Assembly: GCA_038501195.1 (NCBI GenBank)
Contig: JBBPUQ010000010.1
Coordinates: forward strand, 3,098,001-3,162,000
Origin: Nemania diffusa
Lineage: Eukaryota > Ascomycota > Sordariomycetes > Xylariales > Xylariaceae
DNA: 64,000 bases
Direction: 5' to 3'
Notes under the pieces: model-generated
Database searches by the model: none
Told to the model about the DNA's origin: nothing
Seen by the model: the letters and a program-made list of their open reading frames with translations, nothing else
In this document: piece after piece, positions 1-12,915 of the stretch
Numbering within the stretch: the stretch's first letter is position 1
How the letters are laid out: each line of letters starts with the position of its first letter
Program-made: the position numbers and the translations under genes

Positions 1-3000
1 TCACTGTTGGTGGCCGTAAGCTTACCGACCTGGATCTCAAGTGGTGGAGATCCCAGATTGGGCTTGTTCAGCAAGAGCCATTCCTCTTCAATCAAACGAT
101 ATTTGAGAACGTAGCATCCGGGCTAGTGGGGACCGAATGGGAAGATGCGGAAATTGAAGTCAAGAGAGAGCTAGTCCAAGCGGCCTGTAAAGAGGCCTAT
201 GCAGATGAGTTCATCTCTAGACTACCTGACGTAAATGGATACCCCTTGAGTGATCTTTCATTTAGCTGATTTTCTCAAAGGGATATGAAACCCACGTTGG
301 AGATGCTGGCATTAAGCTCAGCGGCGGCCAGCGCCAACGACTTGCAATTGCGAGGGCAATTATCAAGCAGCCCAAGATCTTAATCCTAGACGAGGCAACA
401 AGCTCCATTGATGTTCGCGGTGAGAAGGTTGTGCAAGCTGCCCTTGACAGGGTTTCCAAAAATCGCACCACGATTATGATCGCCCATCGGCTGGCAACCG
501 TCAAGAAAGCAGATAACATCGTCGTGCTCGCAAAGGGGAAGGTAGTCCAGTGGGGGAATCACGAGAGCCTTATGGCGGCGATTGGAGGACCATACTGGTT
601 ACTGACTCAGTCCCAAGAGCTCAAGATGGGTGATGATGGCCATGCAGACGACATGTCAGAAGTCACCGAAGAAGAGAAACGAACTATGGATCTGATGACA
701 CTAGACAAAAGCCAAGCTAACGAGGTTGGCAGGGGTGGTGCTGTCGCTGATGAGACTATTTGGACACCTAAGGGTATTTTCCGAAGCTTTGGGACTCTGC
801 TCATAGAGCAGAAGCGTAGTTTTCCCTGGTATATGGTGATGATGTTTGGAGCAATCATCGCCGGAGGTAAGTTGTCGACCCTCCCTACAAGACTTTTCAC
901 TAAGAATCGAGGAAGGTAGTCCGCCTGTGCAAGCATACATCTTCGCGAATCTTATCGCTTCCTTCGCGTTCTGGGGAGATATTCTAAAAGAGATAACCAA
1001 CTTTTGGTGCATCATGTTCGTGGCCTTGGCTTCAGCTGCAGCTCTCGGCTACTTCTGCCTCGGCTTTGCATCTACTAGGGTCGCATTTGTAAGTATCGAA
1101 GCCCTGAAGAAGTATTCATCTAATAGGTAATAGCACATAACAACTGCCTATCGTTTGGAGTATTTCCAGAACATCATCTCGAAGACCGTAGCATGGTTCG
1201 ACGGCGAGGGTCGCTCTGTCGGGGCCCTGACAGGACTTGTGGCTAGTGATCCTACGCAACTACAGGAACTGCTCGGGACGAATATAACATTCACAATAAT
1301 CTCGATCTTGAGTGTAGTCGGATGTTTGATCATCTCGTTCTATTTCGGCTGGAAGCTCACTCTGGTAGCCTTCGCATCCGCGATGCCGCTCGCTCTTGGC
1401 GCTGGATTTTATCGAATTCGGGTCGAAAAGCGATTTGAGACGATGAACCTCAAAGTTTTTGCCGAGAGCGCGAAATTTGCAACTGAGTCTGTTGGGGCCA
1501 TTAGAACAGTTACCGCTCTTACTTTGGAAGATCTAATATGTCAGCGATACGAAGAGTTGCTCCAGAATCACGTCAAAGAAGCCTTCAAGCGCGCCCGATT
1601 TGCTACCTTGATTTTTTCAGCTAGTGACAGTCTCCCATTACTTGCTATGGCGTTTGTGCTTTGGTGCGCCATCTCATATTCTCTCTAAGAATTGATTCTA
1701 ATGCGTAAATAGGTACGGAGGAACACTTCTAATTAGCGGAGAGTACATGACTTTCAATTACTGTGAGTAAACCGCATCCATGGTTTTACTATTGTTGACA
1801 ATAATATAGTGGTCGTCTACATAGCTATTGTGCAGGTGAGTTTACACATGGAGGATCTTTCAGAACCTGAATGTAACTATTGTGAAGGGTGCCATAGGAG
1901 CCGGCCAGTGGCTCAGTTTTGCCCCCAGTAAGTCATAGTCTCATCAACCTAAAGTATCCAGTGCTAACATTTTGGAAGACATCGCGCAAGCTGCTGCAGC
2001 AGCGAACAGGATCCAAGAAATGAGGTCGCCGGACCGGACTGATGGCCCCGGCATCACATTGAACCTCAACGACGTAGGCGACAATGATAGGGGCGTAAGA
2101 ATAGAGTTACAGGATGCTTGGTTTAAGTACCCCACAAGAGATGTTCCCGTACTCAATGGCTTAAACATGACTGTATGTGCCCGAAAGATCGCCATTCTCG
2201 AAACAATATTGACGATTACAGATTGAGAAAGGGCAGTTTGCAGCCATCGTTGGTCCCTCGGGTAGGTCATCAATGCAGAACTCACGATGCGCTTCACTAA
2301 TCACCGCTATAGGCTGCGGGAAAACTAGCATAATCTCACTATTAGAAAGGTAAGTCAACACATCTTAAAAAGAATGCTGTATGAAAAACAAGATCGCTCA
2401 AATATTGCAGGTTCTATTCAGTCACTTCCGGCCAGATAACCTTCGATGGTATCGACATCAATGATATTGATCTTGTAGACTATCGTAAAGCTATGTCTCT
2501 AGTAGCTCAAGAACCATCGCTATTCGACGGAACGATACGTGAAAACATCCTTCTTGGAGTGAACCCCCACACGATCACAGATGATATCTTGCACCAAGTC
2601 TGTCGCGACGCCGGAATCCACGACTTCATCATCTCTTTACCGGACGGCTATAACACGAAGGCCGGCATCAAGGGCATATTGCTATCTGGTGGCCAAAGGC
2701 AACGAGTGTCTATCGCGAGAGCGCTTATCCGTAACCCCCGCCTCCTGTTATTAGACGAGGCGACGTCGAACCTAGATTCCGAAACGGAAAAGAAGGTCCA
2801 AGCCGTGTTCGAGCAAACCAAGAAGAGTCGAACGATGATTGTGGTCGCTCATCGGCTCGCTACTATCCAAAATGCCGACGTAATCTTCGTCCTGGGAGAC
2901 GGTCAGGTTCTCGAGACCGGCACGCATGTGTCGCTACTCCAGAAGAGGGGTGTATACTATAGTATGGTACGTTACTATCACTACCTCTCTGCCACCGTAA

Positions 3001-3051
3001 CATGCATTCTTATCATTCAAATAGTGCCAGGGCCAAGCTTTGGACAGATAA
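1..3051 (+). CDS. ABCB-type multidrug ABC transporter, 3' part (5' end outside window)
   Basis: This is the C-terminal part of a full-size ABCB (MDR/P-glycoprotein-like) exporter that uses ATP to move lipophilic compounds out of the cell or into vacuoles. The window opens just after the NBD1 Walker A. NBD1 shows [14 protein letters not shown], the Walker [13 protein letters not shown] and an AHRLAT H-loop. A second membrane domain follows (about 750-1950). NBD2 has Walker A GPSGCGKTS near 2262-2330, the signature [14 protein letters not shown] and [12 protein letters not shown]. Introns I could place in phase include 231-280, 867-915, 1089-1133 and 2967-3024. The last exon reads CQGQALDR then TAA at 3049-3051, a usual end for this family. 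No break is visible. The substrate cannot be inferred. Both catalytic sites look intact as far as the window shows. Confidence 0.93.
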
Positions 3052-3896
3052 ATCTCATATACTTCAATTCTTCAGGTACATCGCATCGTCCCGGGTCGTA
3101 GGGTGGCGTAATACCGATGATATTATTTGGCTAGTAATAGATTGGGACTGTAGATATAGTATCGCGACCCCTTAATGAAGATTGAGTACTACGCAACGTT
3201 CCATGCACATCTATGTGTCAACATGTGGCATGAATGTGGTCTGAGGTATATGTTTAGACGAATATACGTAAACATACCACATAAGGTGAGTTACGAAACT
3301 ACATACGCGGACCTCGACGTCACCGGCTAAATGAACACGCCAGCGAGCGCGCGCTGGAATCAGGGTCCCTTCTATTCAGGATAAATATATTCGGCGCGAT
3401 CATTCTTCCGCTTCCGCTGGCCCAGTCCGCATCCCAACGCGCACGCACGTAGTATCTGCCTTTCACGCCTGCCGGCATGTGAAATATACCCACATCCTTC
3501 TAGACCTTTAATCATACACACAATCTCGCCTATGCCGTTGGGCCGCCCCTGAGAATTAGATGTTGATGCACGATAAGGATGCTCGGGGGTATAACCATGC
3601 TCTAGAGTACAATATTCCATCATCCCGCTTTGATAATAGAGAGATAGATATCGTCAGCTCAGGCGGGACTGTAATCCAAATTGGGGGTTTATAGGGTTTC
3701 TGGTTTGCTCGGCGTACTGCGAAAACCGGGATATCTGTATGCACAATCTCTTGGAACTGTATCGACGGTCCGAAATGCTTGTTAGGCAATAAAAATAGAT
3801 GTGGATTGTGAATGGGTATCTTAGATAGGCTTTCTTCTTGCGGCATCTAGAGTGAAGGAGGCGAACAGGGCCGTTAATAATTCCGCCAGTCTCCGC
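3052..3896. other. Convergent intergenic region, no gene seen
   Basis: This is the shared 3' region of the ABC transporter (+) and the HET gene (-). Minus-strand open frames of 83 and 96 codons are present, but they lack recognisable domains and splice support. I see nothing else. Confidence 0.5.
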
Positions 3897-6800
3897 TTAT
3901 GAGAGCCGAATGAATTCTTCATCCGTACTCCCTATCATCTCCCCATGCATGACGCCTTCTACCCATGCCTCGCCGATTAATTCATAGCTAACGTTCTTGG
4001 ACTGGCTATCATGCTGCCTTATGAGGAATGGCGTCTGCGAACCGAGCGGAATGATGACCGAGTCACCGACCTTCGTGAAAGGCGGCACCACGCACAGGCG
4101 GCCAGATGCGGTGATAGCAACCCGTCTCCCAAAACAACCCTCTAGGATGCTGAGTTGGTAAGCGTTGTCTGTCCCGTCTATTGCGGTGTCTATGGTATCG
4201 TCCAATGCACCATCTTTGACGAGTTGGGTAAAGTGAGCGCGGTCTCGCGCCCTGGCTAGAAGGTCTAGATGCGGTAACCAATATCGAAACACCTGCTTGG
4301 TTTTGATGTCCGCCGGCTTCCGATCGATTCGCCCAGCGATCAACGCCATCCCTACCCTTTCGTAACTCAATTCCTGAGCCTCACCAGGCGACATATTGTG
4401 CTTTCTATACAGATCTATCGCACCATGCACAAATCTGTGCATTATTCGGACAATTTTGAATACATCAGTCAACTCAAGATGGTGAAGTCCCCAGTCTAAC
4501 ATACCGACTTCACTAAGGTCCTTCACTTGGTCGATTGTCATGGCCTTAACAATGAGGGAGTTTGTCTCATCCTCAAGCTTCAAGTCTTGGGAAAGTTCAC
4601 CAGATGCTTTGAAGCAAGTATCTTGTTTCACGATATCTGAGTACGGATAGCACGTACGTTCCTCGCTGAAATTCGGGACCCAAGAGGGCATTCTTCTGGG
4701 GTGCTCGGTGAACCCGGTCCCCGCGAGGGCCAGAATATGAATGGTCCGGCGCTCTCTTGGTAAGGAGAAAATTGCCCGCGTAGTATTCTGGAAAACTTGC
4801 TCGACAGGCAGACTGTAATCCGGCGTTGTGAGGGTTGCATCTCCCACGCTCCTCGCGATTCCCACCAGTCCAAATACTCTGTCGCGTGGATCACCGGATC
4901 GGAAAGTCGATGTGAGATAGAGAAGATTCTCAAGATCGAGGAAGTCGCTAGAACTGCCGATATCGCCAGTCAACTGTTCGGTTTCCGGTCGTAGGCTAGT
5001 CATAACCACGATGTTCTCAAAAGTGTGACTTTTTCGCCATATGCGCTTTTCCTTTTCATCACTAGCAGTTAACATGTGTCTTCGATTCGGATCTATGATA
5101 CTGGCAGTCAGCGAATTTGCCTAGGCATCCAGTTCATATAGTACTAGTAGAGCGGAGCAAAGAGGTTCATATTGCTTACTGAAGCACCAATCTGACACCC
5201 TGAAGAAGTCAATAGTTAGCCGATTGTAGAGGAGGAGAAGAATATACCACTTTAGTAGCGTCATGAAGATAATAATTTAAAAGGTGCTTACTTAGCAAAT
5301 AGTATCCACGGGATGTACATGCCACCGACATAAAGCTCAGTCTTCTGCCCCACGGCAATTTCTTGGATAACCCAAGCACGAGTAAAGTACTCATCATTAA
5401 ATAGGTCAGATATGGCTCTCCATTGCGGCGATCTTGCTAGATCAGTTGTCCCCAGCCAGTTCATGTCCTCGGTGTTATATTGATGAGATAGCGCCCACTG
5501 AACCATCGAAAGTTAGAACATGTATGGGGGTCAAAACAGTAAGAAATGCCTCCGAATAGTACCACTCACAAGTTGGTAGACAAATGACCCAGCAATTCTA
5601 TAGCGCCAATCGCTCCCAGGATATGAAATGACGCGCGAGGCCCGGTGATAGATGTCGCGCATCAACTGCACTTGTTCGCTCTTCTCCTGTAAGTCTTCTT
5701 GGTTAATACAAATTGCGTCGATCCACATTGTTCGGTCTCTCCACACGGAACGACTCGCGAGGAGAAGGTTAAACGCCGCCTTCGTGACTCGGAAACGACA
5801 TCCATCGACCAGAATTTCTTCAGTTAAATCCGAAGAGCCCCAGCGGTATGATACAGCTTCGTAATCTGGGGGTGGGTAGATGGGTAGGTGGACTAGTTCG
5901 GCATGTATGACACTGGGATAGAATGGCGATTCTTTCAACACGAGTAGCCTGATCTCGCCCGTATTGAGAGGACGGTACTGATACGTAGGTAGCCTCGCAC
6001 GCCCGGGTCGGCTTTGTTGGTAGGAGGACCATTTATGCTGGATGTACCGGGGGAAGCGCTCGACGAATTGCGCCTCCACGTAATCGAACGCATCCCAGGC
6101 ATTGTTGTAGAAGAGAACAACACGACGGAGGGATGTATTCCAGGCGCGAGCCAGGGGCAAAATTCTCCGAAAATAATACACTCCGGCGCCGATACAAAGG
6201 AACGGGATTCCCAGTCTGATGAAGGACCATTTTAGCAAACCCCAGACCCATGGACGGTGCGTCAGGCAATATGAAGATATGAGAAAAGACACAGCACCAT
6301 CAAGGAAAGCCGATTGTACTCTGTTCGTGGAATCGATTGGGCCGTCGTTCCGCAGAACAATTAGTGACCAGATAAGGAGGTTTGCGCCTTTTTGAGTCAC
6401 ACCATGATATATCACTGGAGTGTCGCGTGTCAGTATTTCTAATTTTCGGCCAGTTCTCTGAAGGGAAAATAGGATGCGAAAGGAAGTCAAGACATCACGT
6501 ACTAATAAGCCGCCGGTTTGGGGCCCAGATTAGATATGCCATACACATACCGAGCCAGGCGCTGAACATCCCGAGGCTACAAGACGACGAATGAGTGAGC
6601 AATGCACTTTTAAGCCGTCCAAGGACCTATCTAGACGTGTAGAGAAGGTAGGCCGAAATGAGAGGGGAAACAGCCTTATGAATTCGACTACTCACCGCAG
6701 TCGCCAGGAAGATTTCGAAGCGACGAGATTGGCATCTGACCGATTTGCTCGGTACATATGGTCAAACACCACATAAGTAGTCTTGGCCCATGAGGGCATG

Positions 6801-7068
6801 ATCCAGTCGAAGAATAAGGTTACAGTCGCTATCAAAAATCCATTGCCCAATAAGCCAAGGCGCTGGCCAAGTAGCATAGCACCATCTGCGCAGCATAAAG
6901 GTTAATGATTGCCACATCGCGCAATATACATAATATTTAAGAGAGCATGTAAATGATGAGAGTGAAGCTTCTCTCCAACTAGTCAACATTACCTTGAAGC
7001 CATACACGAAGAGGAGATGTAGGTTGACGTATTGATAGAAGGCACTTACCATTAGTGAGACTAGCCAT
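3897..7068 (-). CDS. HET-domain protein with N-terminal membrane segments
   Basis: A heterokaryon-incompatibility family protein. Proteins with this domain trigger fungal non-self recognition cell death. Six exons join in phase: 7068-7050, 6885-6696, 6576-6503, 6438-5570, 5497-5292 and 5100-3897, giving 853 aa. The HET domain starts near residue 287 with YEAVSYRWG and continues with WIDAICINQED and, in the next exon, FTRAWVIQEIAVG. The first 200 or so residues hold several hydrophobic stretches (about residues 15-40, 75-95 and 110-180). The intron before exon 4 uses an ATTAG acceptor, chosen because it is the one I found that keeps phase. The C-terminal 390 residues are typical of the poorly characterised tail of large HET proteins. 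No NACHT or WD40 partner domain is present. The exact first exons are less certain than the HET core. Confidence 0.88.
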
Positions 7069-7592
7069 TTTCGGGATTATTTAGAACAGACCATCTCTAC
7101 ATTGCTGTATAAGTAGAAGTGCGGGGAGAGGCGTGATAGATATTTGCACGCAATAGTTAACTTGTAGCACAGAGCATTACTTATGTGGTAAGAATCCGTA
7201 ACGTGAGATCTTATGACACTTGAGTCGTACTGTTTAGTGTGGCGATGAGTTACGAGATAGTGTCGAGCTACGCACAAAAAGCGTGGCGATGCCCTAGGAC
7301 ATTTGGGATGGATCATCTGCCAATTCAGCTACTCGCCAAGATTATCGCCAAGATGATTGCCTAGCATGCAGCTGTGGTAGGTCGTATTTAGTCCAGTTAT
7401 AGAAGTATTATATTTACCTATATAGAAAACTTAAAACATTCGCACTCAAGTGGCAGCTTCCATCGGTCACCGGGCACTTAAAGGATGGACTTTTGAACTC
7501 CCAGCGATCATCAAGCTAATCAGATCAGTCAGCTCAAAACTAAAGACATAGTTTAGAGTCCAGGTAATCTTCTCACAATAACTTCTACCCAT
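7069..7592. other. Intergenic, no gene seen
   Basis: AT-rich spacer upstream of the HET gene. I see only short shadow ORFs. Confidence 0.5.
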
Positions 7593-7865
7593 CTACGCCT
7601 CCCGATCGCCAAGCACGTCATAAGTGGTCTTCTCGTCGACTGTTTTCTTATGACCACTCAGAGAGCCTGGCGCAACAGCGTTGGCCTGGTAGAACTTGCG
7701 CTCAGCTAGGAGACTCGGGTCATCTTTCGAACCGATCGCCGCCGAGAAGCTAGCGTTCTTGGCGCCGTCTCCCGTCTCCATGCTGTCGTCCTCCTTGATA
7801 TTCTTGCCGTGCAGCTTGGTGCCGTGGTGACCGCCGCCGCTGCTGCCGCCTGATTCTCCCGGCAT
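7593..7865 (-). CDS. Small hydrophilic conserved-type protein, 90 aa
   Basis: A single-exon frame of 90 codons starting at ATG 7865. It is Gly/Ser-rich at the N terminus and charged throughout. It has no signal peptide, membrane segment or cysteine. The middle (NASFSAAIGSKDDPSLLAE) and the tail (SGHKKTVDEKTTYDVLGD) look like the short stress-type or unknown proteins common in filamentous ascomycetes, but I cannot name a family. Its base composition is more GC-rich than the flanks, which supports coding. The function is unknown. It stands alone between the HET gene and the amino-acid permease. Confidence 0.6.
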   Translation of the reverse strand: MPGESGGSSGGGHHGTKLHGKNIKEDDSMETGDGAKNASFSAAIGSKDDPSLLAERKFYQANAVAPGSLSGHKKTVDEKTTYDVLGDREA

Positions 7866-8492
7866 GGCGCTTTGCGTCTAGACGGTGCTGCGGTCGGCGT
7901 TGATGGTTCTCGAGGGCCGGCGAATTCGCTTGGCGGAAAGCCTGCTCGGTCGCTAATGATTTGGATTTCACAGCACCTAGGCCCTTCTAAATCGCAGTGT
8001 CGCCGTGGCTCTAGTAATCTGAGTACCTGCGCTTGGTTCTTTATGAGACGTTGTAGCTTTGTATCGAGGTAGCATCGACTTCCTTTAGAAGTACGAACGA
8101 ATAGGCAGCTGTAAAGTCAAGCAACGATTGAAAATTCATTGACAAGTGCTTTTCATAGTTGTTCTAGAGGGTAGCATACCAGTAATATTAATACAAGCTC
8201 CTTAGTGGTTGACGTCACGAGTATAGCTTAACGTCAGAGCCACGTCTAATGACTTCATCAGGCCAATAGGCACCATTTTAAGGTTGTTTTGGTGGTGGGA
8301 TTATATCACGGAGATTGCCCCCACAGGGGTCGACGAATCATGACTCTATGTTACTAATGCGAACGATTGATCAACCGCGTCGATTAGGTACTAGGTAGAC
8401 AATCAGATCAATCTCGACATGGCGATACGCATTTTTCTTGTCGTAAAAGTGTCTAATTAACCCGTTACTTGATTGTTATCAAGTTATCTGGA
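7866..8492. other. Intergenic, no gene seen
   Basis: Spacer between the small protein and the 3' end of the permease. No ORF with domain support. Confidence 0.5.
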
Positions 8493-10056
8493 TTAACATT
8501 GGAAAGGTCGTGGGAGCTCGCCTGCAGCAGACGCTCTGAGTAAAGACACAACCATTGCGTACAGACCGCCGACAGAAACAAACGCGCCCGCGAGAACTGT
8601 CAAGACGTTAAGGACCAGCATGAAAGGCTGGCGAAGCCATGCTTCAAACCCCCCTTTAAAATAGTATGTGTCGTGAAGCCAGAAAGCACCCGCAAGACCG
8701 TATGTGTACCAGGCCACAAATGCAGCGGCAGCTATGCCGACGAGATAATTGAAAACGGGTATACTAACGGCCAATATAAATGCGGCGCTATTTGCGAGCA
8801 GGATGAGAAATGTCCATATTCCCCACCCCAATGGTGTATTTGAGTGAATATGCTTGGTATGCCTGAATAGACGGATGAAGATAAGCTTGGATGCAACGTG
8901 GCTATAGAGACTTCCTCCAACCAGGAAGTTGGGAATGGCGAGAGCAAAAGCGGCCTTGGACCAAAACCGGTTGAGACTCAAGAAGCTGGGACTCGCGACA
9001 TTTGGACCAAGATACCAGTATGACACCAACGCAAATACGACGTATAGCGACGTCGCCGTTGTTTGTAGAGTAAAAGCAGCCTTCATTGCGTCCCTCGGTC
9101 GCTTCATCTCCGAAATGAGTAGGAAAAAAATGGAATGGCCCGTGAAGGCGAACACGGGGTTCGTTATACTAACTTGAATGCGAAGGGTCAGTAGATTCTG
9201 TGCTAGTTGAAATGCACCACTATTGGATTCACAGGCACGCTATGGCTCCCGAAGCAGGCGAGCCAAAAGTTTAGTTCGAACTTAATAATAAAAAATAATC
9301 ACTGGGTTTACTCACTAAAAGCAGTGGTGAAGTCGGTCGTTACGGCGATTTGAACGTCGCCCTGCTGGACAGGGGCGACACGGGCTCCAGCTAGCCCAAC
9401 AATGCCCGCAGTAAAGATTGAAATGCCACCCGCGATAGATAGATAACCGAGAGTATGCAGTGTCCGTCGAAAGCTTGCGATGGCCACTGCGACGGCGAAA
9501 ATCCCCGCAAGCGCAACCTTACACAACCTCTGGTCAGAGAGAACGCTCAGCGCCAACTGGCCGGCGAGAATCTGACTCCCCGCAGAGAGCACAGCGAAGA
9601 TGACGGTCCCCGTGCCGAGTATCTCTCTCCCAATGGGCCCAAAGAGAACCAATGCGGCATCTCCCATGTTATGCACTTTGACAGTCAGCAGGAACCGTCT
9701 GTTTGGATCCTGGCGAGGAATCACTTGCCTGTCGGGTGCTGTAGCTTAAATTGTATCAACGACCATGCCGTGTAAGTCGTGAAGGCGCCTAGGAAGACGA
9801 TGACGACAATTCCGGGGACGACCCCGACAGTCGCCAGGCTACTAGGCAGCGTCAGCAATCCGGTGGATACTATCTCAGTGATCATGAGGCACGCAACGAG
9901 CGGCCAGCTCAGAGTCTTGTATTTAATGTCATGGCCGTCCTCGCGCCCGAATACATCTCCAGGCAGTTCCTCGTTCAGCGACTGCTCAACCGCTGCTGGA
10001 GAGCGTCCTGGCATCTCGAGCGCCGCTGTCGCTTTCGAGCGTGTTGCTTTTCTCAT
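8493..10056 (-). CDS. AAAP-family amino-acid permease (Mtr-like)
   Basis: A plasma-membrane amino-acid/proton symporter of the AAAP (Aa_trans) family, closest in style to fungal neutral amino-acid permeases such as N. crassa Mtr. Exons 10056-9729, 9675-9316 and 9172-8493 join to 455 aa. A hydrophilic N terminus of about 50 residues is followed by roughly 11 membrane spans. Family marks include SWPLVACLMITEIVSTGLL in the first span, the HNMGDAALVLFG loop and VFAFTGHSIFFLLISEMKRP. The first intron (9676-9728) begins with GC rather than GT (GCAAGT) and ends AAAG. Reading phase and the conserved HPTVHNMGDA junction support it. The gene is divergent from ILV3, so the two share a roughly 1-kb upstream region. 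Confidence 0.92.
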
Positions 10057-11031
10057 GCGTCAGCCGCCTCGGGTGAAAGGGATTGTGGAGCATAGTGGTT
10101 TAGAGATCGGCGCCCCTTCGCGATATGCCGCGAGATATTTCATTGGGACTCTCGCTTTCCTCTGGCATTGTACTCCGCTTTTTCGCGGCAGGATCATTCT
10201 CTATCTAGTAGGTACAGTCGCGCACTAGCTAGAAGACGGAGGTTCTCCAAAAAAAAAAGAAATAGACACAAGAATTCTGACCAGACTCTATGTAATTGAC
10301 TCAAAACTGACACCAATGCCTTATGACGTCAAGTAATTGGTGGTCAATTTTTATATTAGACTGATGACGAAATATCGACTAGCTAATAGATTGAAAATGC
10401 AACAATTTAGGACTGGACCGAAATGAATGCTACGATATATATGCATATATCTGGGGCTGAAATCAGCAGCCTGCCTCGATCAATATTTGCGATGTTTTGT
10501 GTTAGTATATAAGTCCTGTGAGTGTTTTCAAAGATGATGCATGATACCAGGTAGGCAGTACTCCTTCATGGGAAACCCTACCCGGCAGTTGAGCGACAGC
10601 TGGGGGATTTCAGGAAGCGAAAAGCGAAATCGGCCTATCAACCTTAAAACGAACTATGGGGAAGAGCTGGGCGAATGAAAAGCTCGGCAATGGTCATTGT
10701 GGAGGTGACTTTCAGAGCTTTAGTGCATTAGTGCGGGGCAAGTTGCAGCTCAACCCACCGCCTGTAAGTTTTGTAGCTGGCTGAACAGCTTCGCGCCGAC
10801 TTCGCCCAGATTTTTCCTCTTTATTCCCTGCACTAGATAGACTTAGACTGCCTCGAGTCACCGTAACTTTCTTCGAGGCCCTAGCCGACTTACTCGAAGC
10901 TATCTCCGGTGTGATATCACTGCTTCAATTGACATTTGTATGGTTCAATTGAGAGTTTCACGTGCATTTTTTCAAGCCATCCTGCATGCTAATTGCCTGC
11001 TGGAAGCTCCCGCTCCCGTCAGCTCCTAGCC
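10057..11031. promoter_or_regulatory. Divergent upstream region of permease and ILV3
   Basis: About 975 bp between the starts of the permease (-) and ILV3 (+). It holds homopolymer A near 10250 and pyrimidine-rich stretches just before ILV3. I see no gene and no factor site I would name with confidence. Confidence 0.4.
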
Positions 11032-12915
11032 ATGGCCATCCATACTCTTCTCCGCGCCCGAGCCCCTATAGCTCTGGGCCGGCCAGTGGCTGCTTCGTCA
11101 AGGCAATACGCGTATGTTAGAAAACTATGCAAAACCTGTAGTATATATTTTTCTTTATAGCTAACGTCTCGTAGTAGGCGTTGCCTCAGCACTACCCCGG
11201 CTCGCCGATCCGACGATGACTTGAACAAAATCTCACGTACTATCACACAGCCCAAGTCACAGGGCGCCTCACAGGCCATGTTATACGCTACTGGTTTAGA
11301 AAGGGAAGACATGTCAAAAGCGCAGGTCGGTATCTCATCCGTGTGGTGGGAAGGAAACCCGTGCAACATGCACCTCCTCGACCTATCCGCTGTCGTGAAG
11401 AAGTCTGTTGCGAAAGCAGGTCTTGTTCCCTACCGGTTCAACACTATTGGTGTTTCTGACGGTATATCTATGGGCACAACCGGCATGCGATATTCCCTCC
11501 AGAGCAGAGAGATCATCGCGGACAGTATCGAGACCGTCATGCAGGGTCAATGGTACGATGCCAATATTTCCTTGCCGGGCTGCGACAAGAACATGCCTGG
11601 TGTCCTGATTGCTATGGGTCGTGTCAACAGACCCAGCATCATGGTTTATGGTGGCACTATCAAGCCTGGCTGCACCAAGGAAGGCCAGACTATCGACATG
11701 GTCAGTGCCTTCCAGGCGTACGGGCAATACATCTCGGGCGAAATCAACGAGGAACAGCGGTTCGACATCATCCGCCACGCTTGCAACGGTAGCGGTGCGT
11801 GCGGTGGCATGTACACGGCGAACACGATGGCCTCGGCCGCTGAGACGCTGGGCATGACCCTCCCGGGAAGCAGTAGCAGTCCTGCCGAATCAAAGGCCAA
11901 GCTTGAGGAATGCACGAATATTGGCGAGGCCATCAAGAACATAATGAGGGAGGATATTAAGCCTAAGGACATCTTGACAAGAGAAGCCTTCGAGGAGGCT
12001 ATGGTCGTTGTCAACATCCTCGGCGGCAGCACCAACGCCGTGCTGCACTTGATCGCCATCGCCGACGCCGTGGGCATCAAGCTCACCGTCGACGACTTCC
12101 AGGCCGTCTCGGACCGGACGCCGTTCCTGGCCGACCTGAAGCCCTCGGGCAAATACGTCTTCGAGGACATGTACAAGATCGGCGGCACCCCGTCCCTGCT
12201 GAAGTTCCTCATCGGCGAGGGTATCATTTCGGGTAACGGCATTACCGTGACCGGCAAGACCATGAAGCAGAACGTAGAATCATGGCCCTCATTCCCCAAG
12301 GACCAGGCCGTCATCCGCCCCTTCTCCAACCCAATCAAGCCCACGGGCCACATCCAGATCCTGCGCGGCTCGCTCGCGCCCGGCGGCTCGGTCGGCAAGA
12401 TCACCGGCAAGGAGGGCCTCGTGTTCACGGGCAAGGCCAAGTGCTACGACCAGGAGAACGACTTCATCGAGGCGCTCGAGCGCGGCGAGATCAAGAAGGG
12501 CGAGAAGACGGTGGTGGTGATCCGCTACGAGGGCCCCAAGGGCGGGCCCGGCATGCCCGAGATGCTCAAGCCGTCCTCGGCCATCATGGGCGCCGGCCTC
12601 GGCAACGACGTCGCCCTCCTCACCGACGGCCGCTTCTCCGGCGGCTCCCACGGCTTCCTCATCGGCCACATCGTGCCCGAGGCCGCCCTCGGCGGCCCCA
12701 TCGGCCTGCTGCGCGACGGCGACACCATCACCGTCGACGCCGAGAAGCGCGTCATCGACTGCGATGTCAGCGACGCTGAGATGGCGCGCCGCAAGAGCGA
12801 GTGGGCGCCGCCTCCGCCGCGCTATGCGCGCGGCACGCTCACTAAGTATGCTAAGCTCGTTAGCGATGCTAGTCACGGCTGTGTGACGACGGCTCCCGTG
12901 GAGGCGAGCTCCTAG
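11032..12915 (+). CDS. ILV3: Dihydroxy-acid dehydratase, mitochondrial
   Basis: This enzyme converts 2,3-dihydroxy-isovalerate and 2,3-dihydroxy-3-methylvalerate into the keto-acid precursors of valine and isoleucine in mitochondria. Exons 11032-11111 and 11178-12915 give 605 aa. The short first exon encodes an Arg/Ala-rich leader ([12 protein letters not shown]) and the junction continues [15 protein letters not shown], a typical matrix-targeting presequence. The frame is also open at a TTG at 11221, but that is not the start. Three cysteines at the expected Fe-S ligand places are visible: NPCNMH (about residue 89), GCDKNMPG (about 162) and [12 protein letters not shown] (about 235). The length fits IlvD/Edd enzymes. 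Third-position GC is very high in the 3' half, so long mirror ORFs appear on the other strand. Confidence 0.97.

Noticed and set aside
3372..3846. Minus-strand ORFs of 83 and 96 codons
   Set aside because: No domain, no conserved motif and no splicing to the HET gene, whose stop lies upstream on that strand.
11221..12915. ILV3 starting at TTG 11221
   Set aside because: An upstream exon with ATG 11032 joins in phase and supplies a mitochondrial leader.
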